A stretch of 64,000 nucleotides of DNA from Streptomyces sp. NBC_00249 (GTDB lineage: Bacteria > Actinomycetota > Actinomycetes > Streptomycetales > Streptomycetaceae): NCBI RefSeq assembly GCF_026342355.1, contig NZ_JAPEMV010000012.1, positions 124,001 to 188,000 of the forward strand, in the 5' to 3' direction. Made by a program: the position numbers and the translations under genes. The notes beneath the pieces were generated by a model. That model was not told the origin of the DNA and did no database searches. It saw only the letters and a list, made by a program, of their open reading frames with translations. Below are positions 41,556-49,970 of this stretch, one piece after another (the stretch's first letter is position 1; each line of letters starts with the position of its first letter).

Positions 41556-42331
41556 CAGGCCGCTCCCAGAACGTCGACGCCGGCGCGGCGCAGGGCGGCG
41601 CGGACGACGCCGGCCACCTGCGGGACGCTCTGGTCGAGGTAGAAGTGTCCGCCGGGCATGATCCTCAGGTCGCTCCGGGCGGTGGTGTGCACCCGCCAGG
41701 CGGCCGCGTCCTCGACGGGGACGACGGGGTCGCGGTCGCCGACGAGCACGGTGAAGGGGATGTCCAGGGGCCGGCCGGGCTGCCAGGCGTAGGAGCCGAT
41801 CGCCTTGTAGTCGGCGCGCAGCGGCGGCATCACCATCTCCAGCAGGTCCGGGTCGTCGAAGACCTTGCCCACCGTGCCGCCGAGCTTGCGGATCATGGCG
41901 ATCACCTTCGCGTCGGTGTCGAGCCGGTCGCTGGCACTGCCCAGCGGGGTCGGCGCGAACCGGCCGGAGAGGAAGAGCCGCTCGGGGGCGGGCAGTTCGC
42001 GCCGGGCGAGTTCACGGGCGAGCTCGTAGGCGATGACCGCGCCCATGCTGTGCCCGAAGAAAGCGTACGGTCGCCCGTCGCCCCCCGGCCCGAGCTCCGC
42101 GGCGAGCTCGTCGGCGAGGGCTCCGACGAGCCGGCCGATGTCGTCCACGGCGGGCTCCATACGACGGTCCTGGCGTCCCGGGTACTGGACGGACACGACG
42201 TCGAACTCCGGGGTCAGCTCCTGAGACAGCGCGAGGTAGGCGCTGGCGGCGCCGCCGGCGTGGGGGAAGCAGATCAGACGGGTGTCGCTGTCGGGTGCCG
42301 GACCGAACCTCCGAAACCAGTCACTGGCCAT
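41555..42331 (-). CDS. scoT: Type II thioesterase (ScoT-like)
   Basis: 258 aa from the ATG at 42331 behind AAGGAGAG. FPHAGGAAS, VQYPGRQDRR, GHSMGA with Ser95, and GGHFYL near the end. It cleans misprimed carrier proteins of the PKS. Position next to the cpkK-cpkL homologues matches scoT in the coelimycin cluster of S. coelicolor. Heads the scoT-phosphoesterase-PPTase operon. The upstream 275 bp contain the divergent promoters for this gene and the permease. Confidence 0.9.
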   Translation of the reverse strand: MASDWFRRFGPAPDSDTRLICFPHAGGAASAYLALSQELTPEFDVVSVQYPGRQDRRMEPAVDDIGRLVGALADELAAELGPGGDGRPYAFFGHSMGAVIAYELARELARRELPAPERLFLSGRFAPTPLGSASDRLDTDAKVIAMIRKLGGTVGKVFDDPDLLEMVMPPLRADYKAIGSYAWQPGRPLDIPFTVLVGDRDPVVPVEDAAAWRVHTTARSDLRIMPGGHFYLDQSVPQVAGVVRAALRRAGVDVLGAA

Positions 42332-42606
42332 GTGTCTTCTCTCCTTCAGCGTCTTGTCGACTCGGTTTCCAGAGTCCGTCGAGCCGCTGGACCGGCGGTC
42401 GAGACGGACCGGACGGCAAGTCCAGACGGCGTGGTCCGGTTGTGGGGGCGCGGGCCCGAGCGGGCGGTGGGCGTCGGGTTACCGTGCCGTGAGAAGGCCT
42501 GGCCAGACTTCATCCGTTTCTCGCCACTCCCCGCGCTCCCTCTTCCGCGCCGGTTCCGGCGCGCCTCTTCCCCCTCTCCTGCTCCCTCCCTTGGAGGACC
42601 GTCCTC

Positions 42607-44067
42607 ATGTCAAGTACGTCCACCCCAGAAGCCGGACCCCGGCAGCTGACCAGAGGTCAGATCGTCGGTCTGGCCGTGGCCAGCATGATTCCCGCGGTCG
42701 GGCTGGCCGCGGTGCCGGCCCTGATGTTCGTCTCGGCCGGGAACGCCAGCTGGCTGTCGGCGCTGCTGTCGGCTGCCGTCACCACCTTCGTCGGCCTGTC
42801 GGTCATCACGTTCGCGCGGCGGCACGTCGCCAACGGCTCGCTCTACTCGTACCTTTCGCTGGTCTTCGGCCCGTGGGCGCGGCTGGTGGCGGCGGCCGCG
42901 CTGCTGCTCGGCTACGCGGCGATGATCGCCGGCATCACGATGGTCATCGGCGTGTACGTCGGCAGCTTCCTGCTCTCGCAGGGGTACTCGGGCGGCCTGG
43001 AACTGCCGGTGCAGCTCGCGGTGTACGCCGTGGCCCTGCTGATCGCGGTGTTCTTCGCGCGGCGCGGTGTCGACGTGTCGGTGCGCGCCGCGGTGGTGCT
43101 GATGGCCGTCGCGATCCCGGTCGTCGGCGTGGTCGTGGTGGCCAGCGCCACCACGACGGGGCTGCACCTGGCCGAGCAGTTCTCCTTCGAGGGCGGTTTC
43201 TCCTCCAGCGGTGTCTTCCAGGGCATGGCGGCCGGGGCCACCTTCCTGATGGGCTTCGAGAGCTGCGCCGCGCTGGCGCAGGAGACCAAGGACCCCAAGC
43301 GCGACGTGCCGTTCGCGGTGCTGGGCATCCCGGTGCTGCTCGGTGTGGTGTACCTGGTGGCGACGGTCCTTCAGGTGCCGGGCCTGTTCGCGTCGGCGGA
43401 CAACCTCGCGCAGGGGATGTCGCCCGCGGCGGCGCTGGCCCTGAACGCCGGTCTGGGCGAGACCTTCGCGAGCGCCACCGACCTGGTGCTGGCGGTGGCG
43501 ACCTTCGCCGGGCTGATCGGCTTCGTCAACTTCGGTTCGCGGTTCGTGGCGACCCTGTCCGACGACGGCCTGCTGCCGCGCCGGGTGGGGCGGCTGGATC
43601 CGAAGCACGGTTCGCCCGCGACGGCGGTGGCGACCCTGTCGGTCATCGGTTTCGTGGTGCTGGCGGTCGCCGTGATCGCCTACCCGGACTCGCTGCTGTC
43701 GGTGTACTCGGCGCTGGCGACCCTGATCGTGTACCTGTGGGTGTTCCCGTACGTGCTGATCTGCGCGGCGCACGTGGTGCTGCTGGTCCGGGAGCGGGCG
43801 CGCCGGCCGCTGTCGTACCTGGCGGCGGTGCTGGGCGGGGCGGCGATGGCGTGGGTGTACCTGAACGGCTGGGTCAACCCGCCGGCCTCGCCGGTGGACG
43901 CCATGTCGTACGTGGCGCTGGCGCTGATCGCGGTGACCCTGGCCGCCCTGGCGCTGGGACGCCGGGGGCGGACGGCCGGGGAGCAGCCGCAGGCCGCGCC
44001 GGCCGCCGCGGGGCCGGCCCCGGTGGCGGCGCCGCGCGCGGTGGACGCGGACCGCGTCCGCGCCTGA
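42607..44067 (+). CDS. APC-superfamily amino-acid permease-like transporter
   Basis: 486 aa with 12 hydrophobic segments. APC marks: QIVGLAVASMIPAVGLAAVPALMF at the first helix, MAAGATFLMGFESCAALAQETKDPKRDVPFA (helix 6 region) and NFGSRFVATLSDDGLLP. Strong ribosome site GGAGG. Divergent from scoT. I do not recall it in the S. coelicolor cpk cluster, so it may be a lineage-specific addition, perhaps importing an amino donor or exporting product. Confidence 0.88.
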   Translation: MSSTSTPEAGPRQLTRGQIVGLAVASMIPAVGLAAVPALMFVSAGNASWLSALLSAAVTTFVGLSVITFARRHVANGSLYSYLSLVFGPWARLVAAAALLLGYAAMIAGITMVIGVYVGSFLLSQGYSGGLELPVQLAVYAVALLIAVFFARRGVDVSVRAAVVLMAVAIPVVGVVVVASATTTGLHLAEQFSFEGGFSSSGVFQGMAAGATFLMGFESCAALAQETKDPKRDVPFAVLGIPVLLGVVYLVATVLQVPGLFASADNLAQGMSPAAALALNAGLGETFASATDLVLAVATFAGLIGFVNFGSRFVATLSDDGLLPRRVGRLDPKHGSPATAVATLSVIGFVVLAVAVIAYPDSLLSVYSALATLIVYLWVFPYVLICAAHVVLLVRERARRPLSYLAAVLGGAAMAWVYLNGWVNPPASPVDAMSYVALALIAVTLAALALGRRGRTAGEQPQAAPAAAGPAPVAAPRAVDADRVRA

Positions 44068-44090
44068 TCCGGGCCCGCGCCCGCAGCACG

Positions 44091-44136
44091 ACCGGGCCCC
44101 GGTCCCGCCGCCTGAGCGGTGGGACCGGGGCCCGGT
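44091..44136. terminator. Strong hairpin between convergent genes
   Basis: A perfect 16-bp stem (44091-44106 with 44121-44136), with further pairing in the 14-nt loop. Between the permease (+) and the carboxylase epsilon gene (-). Confidence 0.8.
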
Positions 44137-44157
44137 CTTCGTGCGGGGCGCAGGCCC

Positions 44158-44451
44158 TCAGGACGCGTTGCGCCAGGTGGGCTGTGCGCCGGCGGCCCAG
44201 GAGGTGGCCGCGCGGCGGCGGGCCGCCGAGGGGGTCCAGCGGGCGGCCGCCTGTGCCTGTTCCTCCTCGGCCGCGCGGATCGCCTCGGCCGTACGGGCCG
44301 CGAGGACCGCGGAGAGGGCCACCGCGACGGCGGCCACCTCGTGCGCGTCGGGGTTGCCGTTGGTGATGCGCCAGGCCGGGGCGGAGAGGATCTCCGACGA
44401 GGTCTGCCGCCCGGTGTCGTGTCCGGTGTCGGGCACCGCTCGTAGCGCCAT
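44158..44451 (-). CDS. Acyl-CoA carboxylase epsilon subunit
   Basis: 97 aa. The WRITNGNPDAHEVAAVAVALSAVLAARTAE block and the C-terminal PTWRNAS are typical of the small AccE/PccE subunits that stabilise actinobacterial carboxylases. It lies 13 bp downstream of the beta-subunit gene, so the two form a pair. By position it corresponds to CpkL of the coelimycin cluster. Confidence 0.85.
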   Translation of the reverse strand: MALRAVPDTGHDTGRQTSSEILSAPAWRITNGNPDAHEVAAVAVALSAVLAARTAEAIRAAEEEQAQAAARWTPSAARRRAATSWAAGAQPTWRNAS

Positions 44452-44464
44452 CGGGGTCTCCGTC

Positions 44465-46057
44465 CTACTGAGGCTGGTTGCCGTGCTTACGGCTGGGCAG
44501 GGGGGCGTGCTTGCCGCGCAGCACCTCGAGGGCGCCGATGAGGGCGGCTCGGGTGTCGGCGGGGTCGATGACGTCGTCGACGAGGCCGCGCTCGGCCGCG
44601 TAGTACGGGTGCATCAGTTCCTCGCGGTACTCCTCGATCCGCGCCGCGCGGGTGGCCTCGGGGTCGTCGGAGGCGGCGATCTCCCGCCGGAAGACGACGT
44701 TGGCCGCGCCCTCGGCGCCCATGACCGCGATCTCGTTGGTCGGCCAGGCGAGGGCGATGTCGGTGCCGATGGAGCGGGAGTCCATCACGATGTACGCGCC
44801 GCCGTAGGCCTTGCGCAGCACCAGCGAGATCCGCGGGACGGTCGCGTTGCAGTACGCGTACAGCAGCTTCGCGCCGTGCCGGATCACACCATTGTGCTCC
44901 TGGTCGACGCCGGGCAGGAAGCCGGGCACGTCGACCAGGCTGACCAGCGGGATGTTGAAGGCGTCGCACATCTGCACGAAGCGCGCGGCCTTCTCGGAGG
45001 ACTGGATGTCGAGGACGCCGGCCATGTTCTGCGGCTGGTTGGCGACGATGCCGACGACCTGGCCGCCGAGCCGGGTCAGCGCGCAGATGATGTTCGGCGC
45101 CCACCGCTCGTGGACCTCGAAGAACTCCCCGTGGTCGGAGATCTCCTCGATGACCTTGTGCATGTCGTACGCCCGGTTGGGGTCGGCCGGCACCAGGTCG
45201 AGCAGGGCCTCGGTGCGCCGGTCCTTCGGGTCGTCGTCGGCCTCGGCCGGGGGCAGCTCGCGGTTGTTGGAGGGCAGGTACGACAGCAGGTGCCGGACCT
45301 CCTCCAGGCAGTGCTCCTCGTCGTCGTACGCGAAGTGCGCGACGCCGGAGACCGAGGCGTGCACGTCGGCGCCGCCGAGGCCGTCCTGGGTGATCTGCTC
45401 GCCGGTGACGGCGGCGACCACGTCGGGGCCGGTGATGAACATCTGCGAGGTGTCGCGGACCATGAAGACGAAGTCGGTGAGCGCCGGCGAGTAGGCCGCG
45501 CCGCCCGCGCACGGGCCCATGATCACGCTGATCTGCGGGATGACGCCGGAGTTGCGGACGTTGCGCTGGAAGATGCCGCCGTAGCCGGCGAGGGCGGTGA
45601 CGCCCTCCTGGATACGGGCGCCCGCGCCGTCGCAGAGCCCGACGATGGGGGCGCCGGCCTTCTCGGCGAGGTCCATCAGCTTGTGGATCTTCTGGGCGTG
45701 CGCCTCGCCGAGGGCGCCGCCGAAGATGCGGAAGTCGTGGGCGTACGCGAAGACCGGACGGCCGTTGACCTGGCCCCAGCCGGTGATGACACCGTCGCTG
45801 TGCGGCTTCTTGGCCTCCAGGCCGAAGCCGGTGGCGCGGTGCCGGCGGAAGGCCTCGACCTCGGTGAAGGTGCCCTTGTCGAAGAGCAGCTCGACGCGCT
45901 CGCGGACGGTCAGCTTGCCCTTCTTCTTCTGGGCCTGCGTCGCCTGCTCACTGGGTCCGGCCTCGACCGCCTCGCGCAGCTGCGAGAGCTCCGCCACCCT
46001 CGACGCCATGGTCGCGGCAGCCGGAGGTCCGAGCGGCGCTTCCTCGACGATGCTCAT
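44465..46057 (-). CDS. cpkK: Acyl-CoA carboxylase beta (carboxyltransferase) subunit, CpkK-like
   Basis: 530 aa from the ATG at 46057 behind AAAGGA. Carboxyltransferase marks: KKKGKLTVRERVELLFDKGTFTE, GLCDGAGARIQEG, GGAAYSPALTDF, KAYGGAYIVMDS and ANVVFRREI. It transfers CO2 from biotin to acetyl- or propionyl-CoA to make extender units. No biotin-carrying alpha subunit is in the window, so it must share one encoded elsewhere. The AT domains seen look malonyl-specific, suggesting malonyl-CoA. Confidence 0.92.
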   Translation of the reverse strand: MSIVEEAPLGPPAAATMASRVAELSQLREAVEAGPSEQATQAQKKKGKLTVRERVELLFDKGTFTEVEAFRRHRATGFGLEAKKPHSDGVITGWGQVNGRPVFAYAHDFRIFGGALGEAHAQKIHKLMDLAEKAGAPIVGLCDGAGARIQEGVTALAGYGGIFQRNVRNSGVIPQISVIMGPCAGGAAYSPALTDFVFMVRDTSQMFITGPDVVAAVTGEQITQDGLGGADVHASVSGVAHFAYDDEEHCLEEVRHLLSYLPSNNRELPPAEADDDPKDRRTEALLDLVPADPNRAYDMHKVIEEISDHGEFFEVHERWAPNIICALTRLGGQVVGIVANQPQNMAGVLDIQSSEKAARFVQMCDAFNIPLVSLVDVPGFLPGVDQEHNGVIRHGAKLLYAYCNATVPRISLVLRKAYGGAYIVMDSRSIGTDIALAWPTNEIAVMGAEGAANVVFRREIAASDDPEATRAARIEEYREELMHPYYAAERGLVDDVIDPADTRAALIGALEVLRGKHAPLPSRKHGNQPQ

Positions 46058-46132
46058 GCTTGTCCTTTCGAAGAGAACTTCCCCCGTCGCGCACGGAACG
46101 CGGCAGACCACCACATCCTGGCCAGTTCCGCT

Positions 46133-46170
46133 GAAGGTCCCCTCGAACCGCTCTGGAGGAGGGGACCTTC
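46133..46170 (-). terminator. Hairpin between cpkJ and cpkK
   Basis: An 11-bp stem (46133-46143 with 46160-46170) and a 16-nt loop, just past the cpkJ-like stop. Confidence 0.6.
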
Positions 46171-46181
46171 TCCAGGAACGC

Positions 46182-47027
46182 TCAGGCGCGCCAGGCCCCG
46201 GCTGCGGCGGCGGACTTCACGAAGTCGGCGAAGTCGCGGGCCTCGCGGCCCAGGGCGCGCGGGACGCCGTCGGAGACCTTGGCCTCGAAGCCGCGGGCGA
46301 CCGGGTGGAGCGCGGCCGCCCACAGGGCGGCGTCGGGGGCGGGGACGCCCTGGGCGCCGAGTTCGGCGACGAACTCGGGGGTGGACAGGGCGGTGTAGGT
46401 GGCCTTGCGGCCGGTTTCCGCCTCGATGAGGGAGAGCACCTCGGCCAGCGGGACCGGGCGGGGGCCGGAGAGCTCGTAGGTCTGCCCGTCGTGGCCGTCC
46501 TCGGTCAGCGCGGCGACCGCGACGGCCGCGATGTCCTCCACGTCGATCCAGGTGGCCGCGCCGTCGCCGGCGGGCAGGCGCAGCTCGCCCGCGAGGACGC
46601 CCTCGTTGAAGAAGCCCTCGTCGAAGTTCTGTGCGAACCAGCCCGGGCGCAGCACCGTCCAGGCGAGGCCGGACTCGCGGACGGCGGCCTCGCCGGCGAG
46701 GAAGGCGTCGCTGGTGGAGGAGTCCTCGCCGTAGTAGCCGGGGGTCTCGACGCCGCGCGCCGAGAGCAGGACCAGACGCTGGACGCCGGCGCGGGCGGCG
46801 TGCTCGGCGAGCTCGCGGGTGCGGGGGGCGGTGTCGTTCTGGACGATGTAGACGCCGGTGACGCCTTCGAGGGCCGGGCCCCAGGTGGTCTCGTCGAGCC
46901 AGTCGAAGCGGGTCTCGCCCTTCCGGGAGGCGGACCTGACCGGAATTCCACGCTCCGTGAGCTGGCGCACGACCCGGCGGCCGGTCTTTCCGGTGCCGCC
47001 GATGACAAGTACTGGATTCTCGTTCAT
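46182..47027 (-). CDS. cpkJ: NmrA-like NAD(P)-binding protein (CpkJ-like)
   Basis: 281 aa. Atypical SDR/NmrA fold: VLVIGGTGKTGRRVV (dinucleotide site), SASRKGETRFDW and TVLRPGWFAQNFDEGF. The active-site Tyr-x3-Lys of classical SDRs is absent, so it may bind cofactor as a sensor or catalyse a non-classical reduction. Its place between cpkK and cpkI matches CpkJ of the coelimycin cluster. Divergent from cpkI across 146 bp. Confidence 0.82.
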   Translation of the reverse strand: MNENPVLVIGGTGKTGRRVVRQLTERGIPVRSASRKGETRFDWLDETTWGPALEGVTGVYIVQNDTAPRTRELAEHAARAGVQRLVLLSARGVETPGYYGEDSSTSDAFLAGEAAVRESGLAWTVLRPGWFAQNFDEGFFNEGVLAGELRLPAGDGAATWIDVEDIAAVAVAALTEDGHDGQTYELSGPRPVPLAEVLSLIEAETGRKATYTALSTPEFVAELGAQGVPAPDAALWAAALHPVARGFEAKVSDGVPRALGREARDFADFVKSAAAAGAWRA

Positions 47028-47173
47028 GCCGCCGATGGTAAGGAATGAATTCGTGCGAAATACCCGGCGATGAGTCGCCGGTGACCGTCCGGTGGGGGGC
47101 CGCGGGCACCATCACACTTGCGACCCCATCCGCAGCGGCCGCGTTCTGGACAAAAGAATTGGGAGCTACCTGA

Positions 47174-47941
47174 ATGACTGCCCTCACGAACAAGACTGCT
47201 CTGGTCACCGGTGGCAGCCGGGGCATCGGCCGCGCCATCGCCCAGCGCCTGGGCAAGGAGGGCGCCCTCGTCGCCCTGACGTACTCCAGCGACGAGGCCT
47301 CCGCCAAGGAGACCGTGGACGCGATCCAGGCCGCGGGCGGCCGCGCCTTCGCCTTCCGCTCCGCGCTGGGTGTCGCGGGTGACGCCGAGGCCCTGTGGCA
47401 GGCCTTCGACGCGCAGATCGGTCAGCACTCCGACACCGCGGGCCTGGACATCCTCGTGAACAACGCGGGCATCGCCGGTCCGGGCCTCATCCACGAGGTG
47501 ACGGAGGAGGACTACGACAAGGTCTTCGCGATCAACGCCAAGGCGCCCTTCTTCATCATCCAGAAGGGCCTGGAGCGCCTGCGCGACGGCGGCCGCATCA
47601 TCAACATCTCCTCCGGCGTCACCAAGGTCGCCTTCCCCGGCATGACCTCCTACGCCGCGAGCAAGGGCGCCGTCGAGGTGCTCACCCTGACCCTCGCCCA
47701 GACCCTGGGCTCGCGTCAGATCACGGTCAACGCGGTCTCCCCCGGCACCATCGAGACCGACATCCACCCGTGGATGTCGATCCCGGAGGCCAAGGCCCAG
47801 GCCGCCGCGTTCTCCGTCTTCAACCGCGTGGGCCAGCCGGCCGACGTCGCCGACGTGGTGTCCTTCCTGGCCTCGGACGACGCCCGCTGGGTGACCGGCC
47901 AGAACATCGACGTCAGCGGCGGCTCCGGCCTCGGCATCTGA
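47174..47941 (+). CDS. cpkI: SDR-family ketoreductase (CpkI-like)
   Basis: 255-aa classical SDR: TGGSRGIG (about 13-20), NNAGIAG, Ser in NISSGV, catalytic YAASK (about 160) and C-terminal NIDVSGGSGL. Related to FabG-type 3-oxoacyl reductases. CpkI in S. coelicolor is a tailoring reductase. It stands alone on the plus strand between cpkJ and cpkH, followed by a 16-bp hairpin. Confidence 0.85.
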   Translation: MTALTNKTALVTGGSRGIGRAIAQRLGKEGALVALTYSSDEASAKETVDAIQAAGGRAFAFRSALGVAGDAEALWQAFDAQIGQHSDTAGLDILVNNAGIAGPGLIHEVTEEDYDKVFAINAKAPFFIIQKGLERLRDGGRIINISSGVTKVAFPGMTSYAASKGAVEVLTLTLAQTLGSRQITVNAVSPGTIETDIHPWMSIPEAKAQAAAFSVFNRVGQPADVADVVSFLASDDARWVTGQNIDVSGGSGLGI

Positions 47942-48075
47942 CGCAGGGCTCTCGCCCGTCCGCACACGGACGAACCCCGAGGCCGCCGTCTCCCCCCGCA
48001 CGGGGAGGCGGCGGCCTTCGTCGTGCCCGCGCCCGCGCGCCCGCATGTCGGCCCTGCGGTCCTGGGTACGCCGAA

Positions 48076-48112
48076 GCCCCCGGCCCGAGGGGGTCGCCCT
48101 CGGGCCGGGGGC
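48076..48112. terminator. Strong hairpin between convergent genes
   Basis: A perfect 16-bp stem (48076-48091 with 48097-48112) and a 5-nt loop, between cpkI (+) and cpkH (-). Confidence 0.85.
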
Positions 48113-48130
48113 CCGTCACCGCAGGTCCGG

Positions 48131-49768
48131 TCAGGTGTTGCGGATCGAGAGGGTGTGGCGGAAGACGTTCTTCGGGTCCCAGGTGTTCTTGGCCGCCTGG
48201 AGTCGGCAGTAGCCGTCCTTGAAGTACAGGTGGTTCCAGGCGATGCCCGAGGTGTTCAGCGCCGGGTCGGCGAGGTCGGCGTCGGCGTAGTTGATGAACG
48301 CGCCGTCGTTGACGCCGCCGGGGCGCGGCACGCCGCCGGTGGCGGCGAAGACGTCCCGGTAGAACTCGCGGATCCACGCGAGGTTCGCCGCGTCCTCCTG
48401 GGGGGTCGCCCACAGGTTGACGAACAGCATCTTGATGATCGAGTCGCGCTGCGCGGTGGCGGTGGCGTTGGAGGCGGGCAGGTTCGCCGCGCCGCCGTAG
48501 CCGGCGATCTCGACGAGGGCCGCCGAGTTGGTGTAGTCGGTGCGCGTCAGGTGCTTCCAGAACGCCTTGATCTGCGCGTCCGGCATGGTCCGGCGCAGGT
48601 AGGCGGACTTGGCCTTGAAGCGGCCCTTGCCCTCGAACCCGGAGCCGCCGAGACCCGGCCAGTGCAGGACGTTGTACAGCCAGTCGACGCGCTGACGGGT
48701 GTCGACCCGGTAGGTCAGACCCGTGCCGGCGACGATCGCGGCGAGGTAGGTGTCCAGGAGCTGCTCGGCGTTGGGCGCGGCCGCGTCGATCTGGGAGCTC
48801 ATCAGGAACTCGCCGGCCAGCTTGTGGCGGGGCTTGATGGCGCTGAAGAGCTTCGCGTACGGCGAGGTGGCGGAGGAGTTGGCCTCGTGCCAGGCCGTGA
48901 AGTTGTGCAGCAGCCGGGTGAAGGCGGCCTCGGTCAGCCCGTTCCAGGAGAAGGCGACCTCGGAGATGATCAGCTGGGTGGGGGCCTTCTGGAGCAGCAG
49001 GGCCGGGTCGTTGCCGGTCGCGCCCGGGCTGCGGAACCAGTAGCGGGTGACGATGCCGTAGCTGCCGCCGCCCGCGCCGGTGTGCGCCCACCACAGTTCG
49101 CGGTTGGGGTCGGTGCTCTCGCGGGTGGCGACGACCTTGCGGGCCACGCCGCCCGCGTCCACGTGCACGACCTCGACGGCGTACAGGTGGTCGGTGGTGA
49201 CGCCGTGCGAGCGGGCCAGCGGACCGTAGCCGCCGCCGGGTATGTGGCCGCCGACCGAGACGGTCGGGCAGGTGCCGCCGGGGATGGTGACGCCCCAGTT
49301 GTTGTAGAGGGTCTCGTAGACGCTGCCGAGCTGGGCGCCGGCGTCGACCGCGATGGCCCGGCGGGCGGAGTCGTACGAGATCCCGGTCATGGCCGAGATG
49401 TCGATGAGGACGCGGATGTTGGCGTTGCTCGTGAAGTCCTCGTAGCAGTGGCCACCACTGCGGACGGTGAACCGGAGTCCCTTGTTGAGGGTCTCCTGCA
49501 CGGCCTGGACCACCTGGTCGGCCGTGCTCGCCACGAGCACGTAGTTGGGCGTGCCGACCCAGCGGCCGTTGGCACCGGCCACCAGGCTCGCGTAGCGCGG
49601 GTCGGACGGCAGTACCGTGACCAGCTCGGCCGCGGCGATGCCGGCGGCGGCCGTCGGCTCGGCTGCGAACGCCTCACCCGCCCAGCCGCCCAGCGCGGGC
49701 AGTGCGAGGGCTGCGCCGCCGGCGGCCGCAGTGTGTCTCATGAACACGCGGCGGGAAACTCCGGTCAT
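48131..49768 (-). CDS. cpkH: Tat-exported BBE-like bicovalent FAD oxidase (CpkH-like)
   Basis: 545 aa from the ATG at 49768. A twin-arginine signal (SRRVFM then a hydrophobic Ala/Gly run to AFAAEP) predicts export across the membrane. The FAD-linked oxidase domain has RSGGHCYED with His107 and GGTCPTVSVGGH with Cys167, the two residues that attach FAD covalently in berberine-bridge-type oxidases. The C-terminal NTWDPKNVFRH block is also typical. Such enzymes oxidise alcohols or close rings late in the pathway, here outside the cytoplasm. Position matches CpkH. Confidence 0.9.
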   Translation of the reverse strand: MTGVSRRVFMRHTAAAGGAALALPALGGWAGEAFAAEPTAAAGIAAAELVTVLPSDPRYASLVAGANGRWVGTPNYVLVASTADQVVQAVQETLNKGLRFTVRSGGHCYEDFTSNANIRVLIDISAMTGISYDSARRAIAVDAGAQLGSVYETLYNNWGVTIPGGTCPTVSVGGHIPGGGYGPLARSHGVTTDHLYAVEVVHVDAGGVARKVVATRESTDPNRELWWAHTGAGGGSYGIVTRYWFRSPGATGNDPALLLQKAPTQLIISEVAFSWNGLTEAAFTRLLHNFTAWHEANSSATSPYAKLFSAIKPRHKLAGEFLMSSQIDAAAPNAEQLLDTYLAAIVAGTGLTYRVDTRQRVDWLYNVLHWPGLGGSGFEGKGRFKAKSAYLRRTMPDAQIKAFWKHLTRTDYTNSAALVEIAGYGGAANLPASNATATAQRDSIIKMLFVNLWATPQEDAANLAWIREFYRDVFAATGGVPRPGGVNDGAFINYADADLADPALNTSGIAWNHLYFKDGYCRLQAAKNTWDPKNVFRHTLSIRNT

Positions 49769-49970
49769 TCGGTGTACCTCCACGAGGAATTGGTTCTCGA
49801 GTGCGGAACTCGACATCACGCCGCACACCTGGTGGAGGCGGGGTGGAATCAATGGCCGTCAGTCCCTGTGAAACCACAAATTATCGGCCAGATTCCACCG
49901 TGGAGTAATCCCCCACCAATTCCGCTTGTGAAGGCGAAGAGATCTGGAAAAGAGCGGCTAGAAGTGCAGC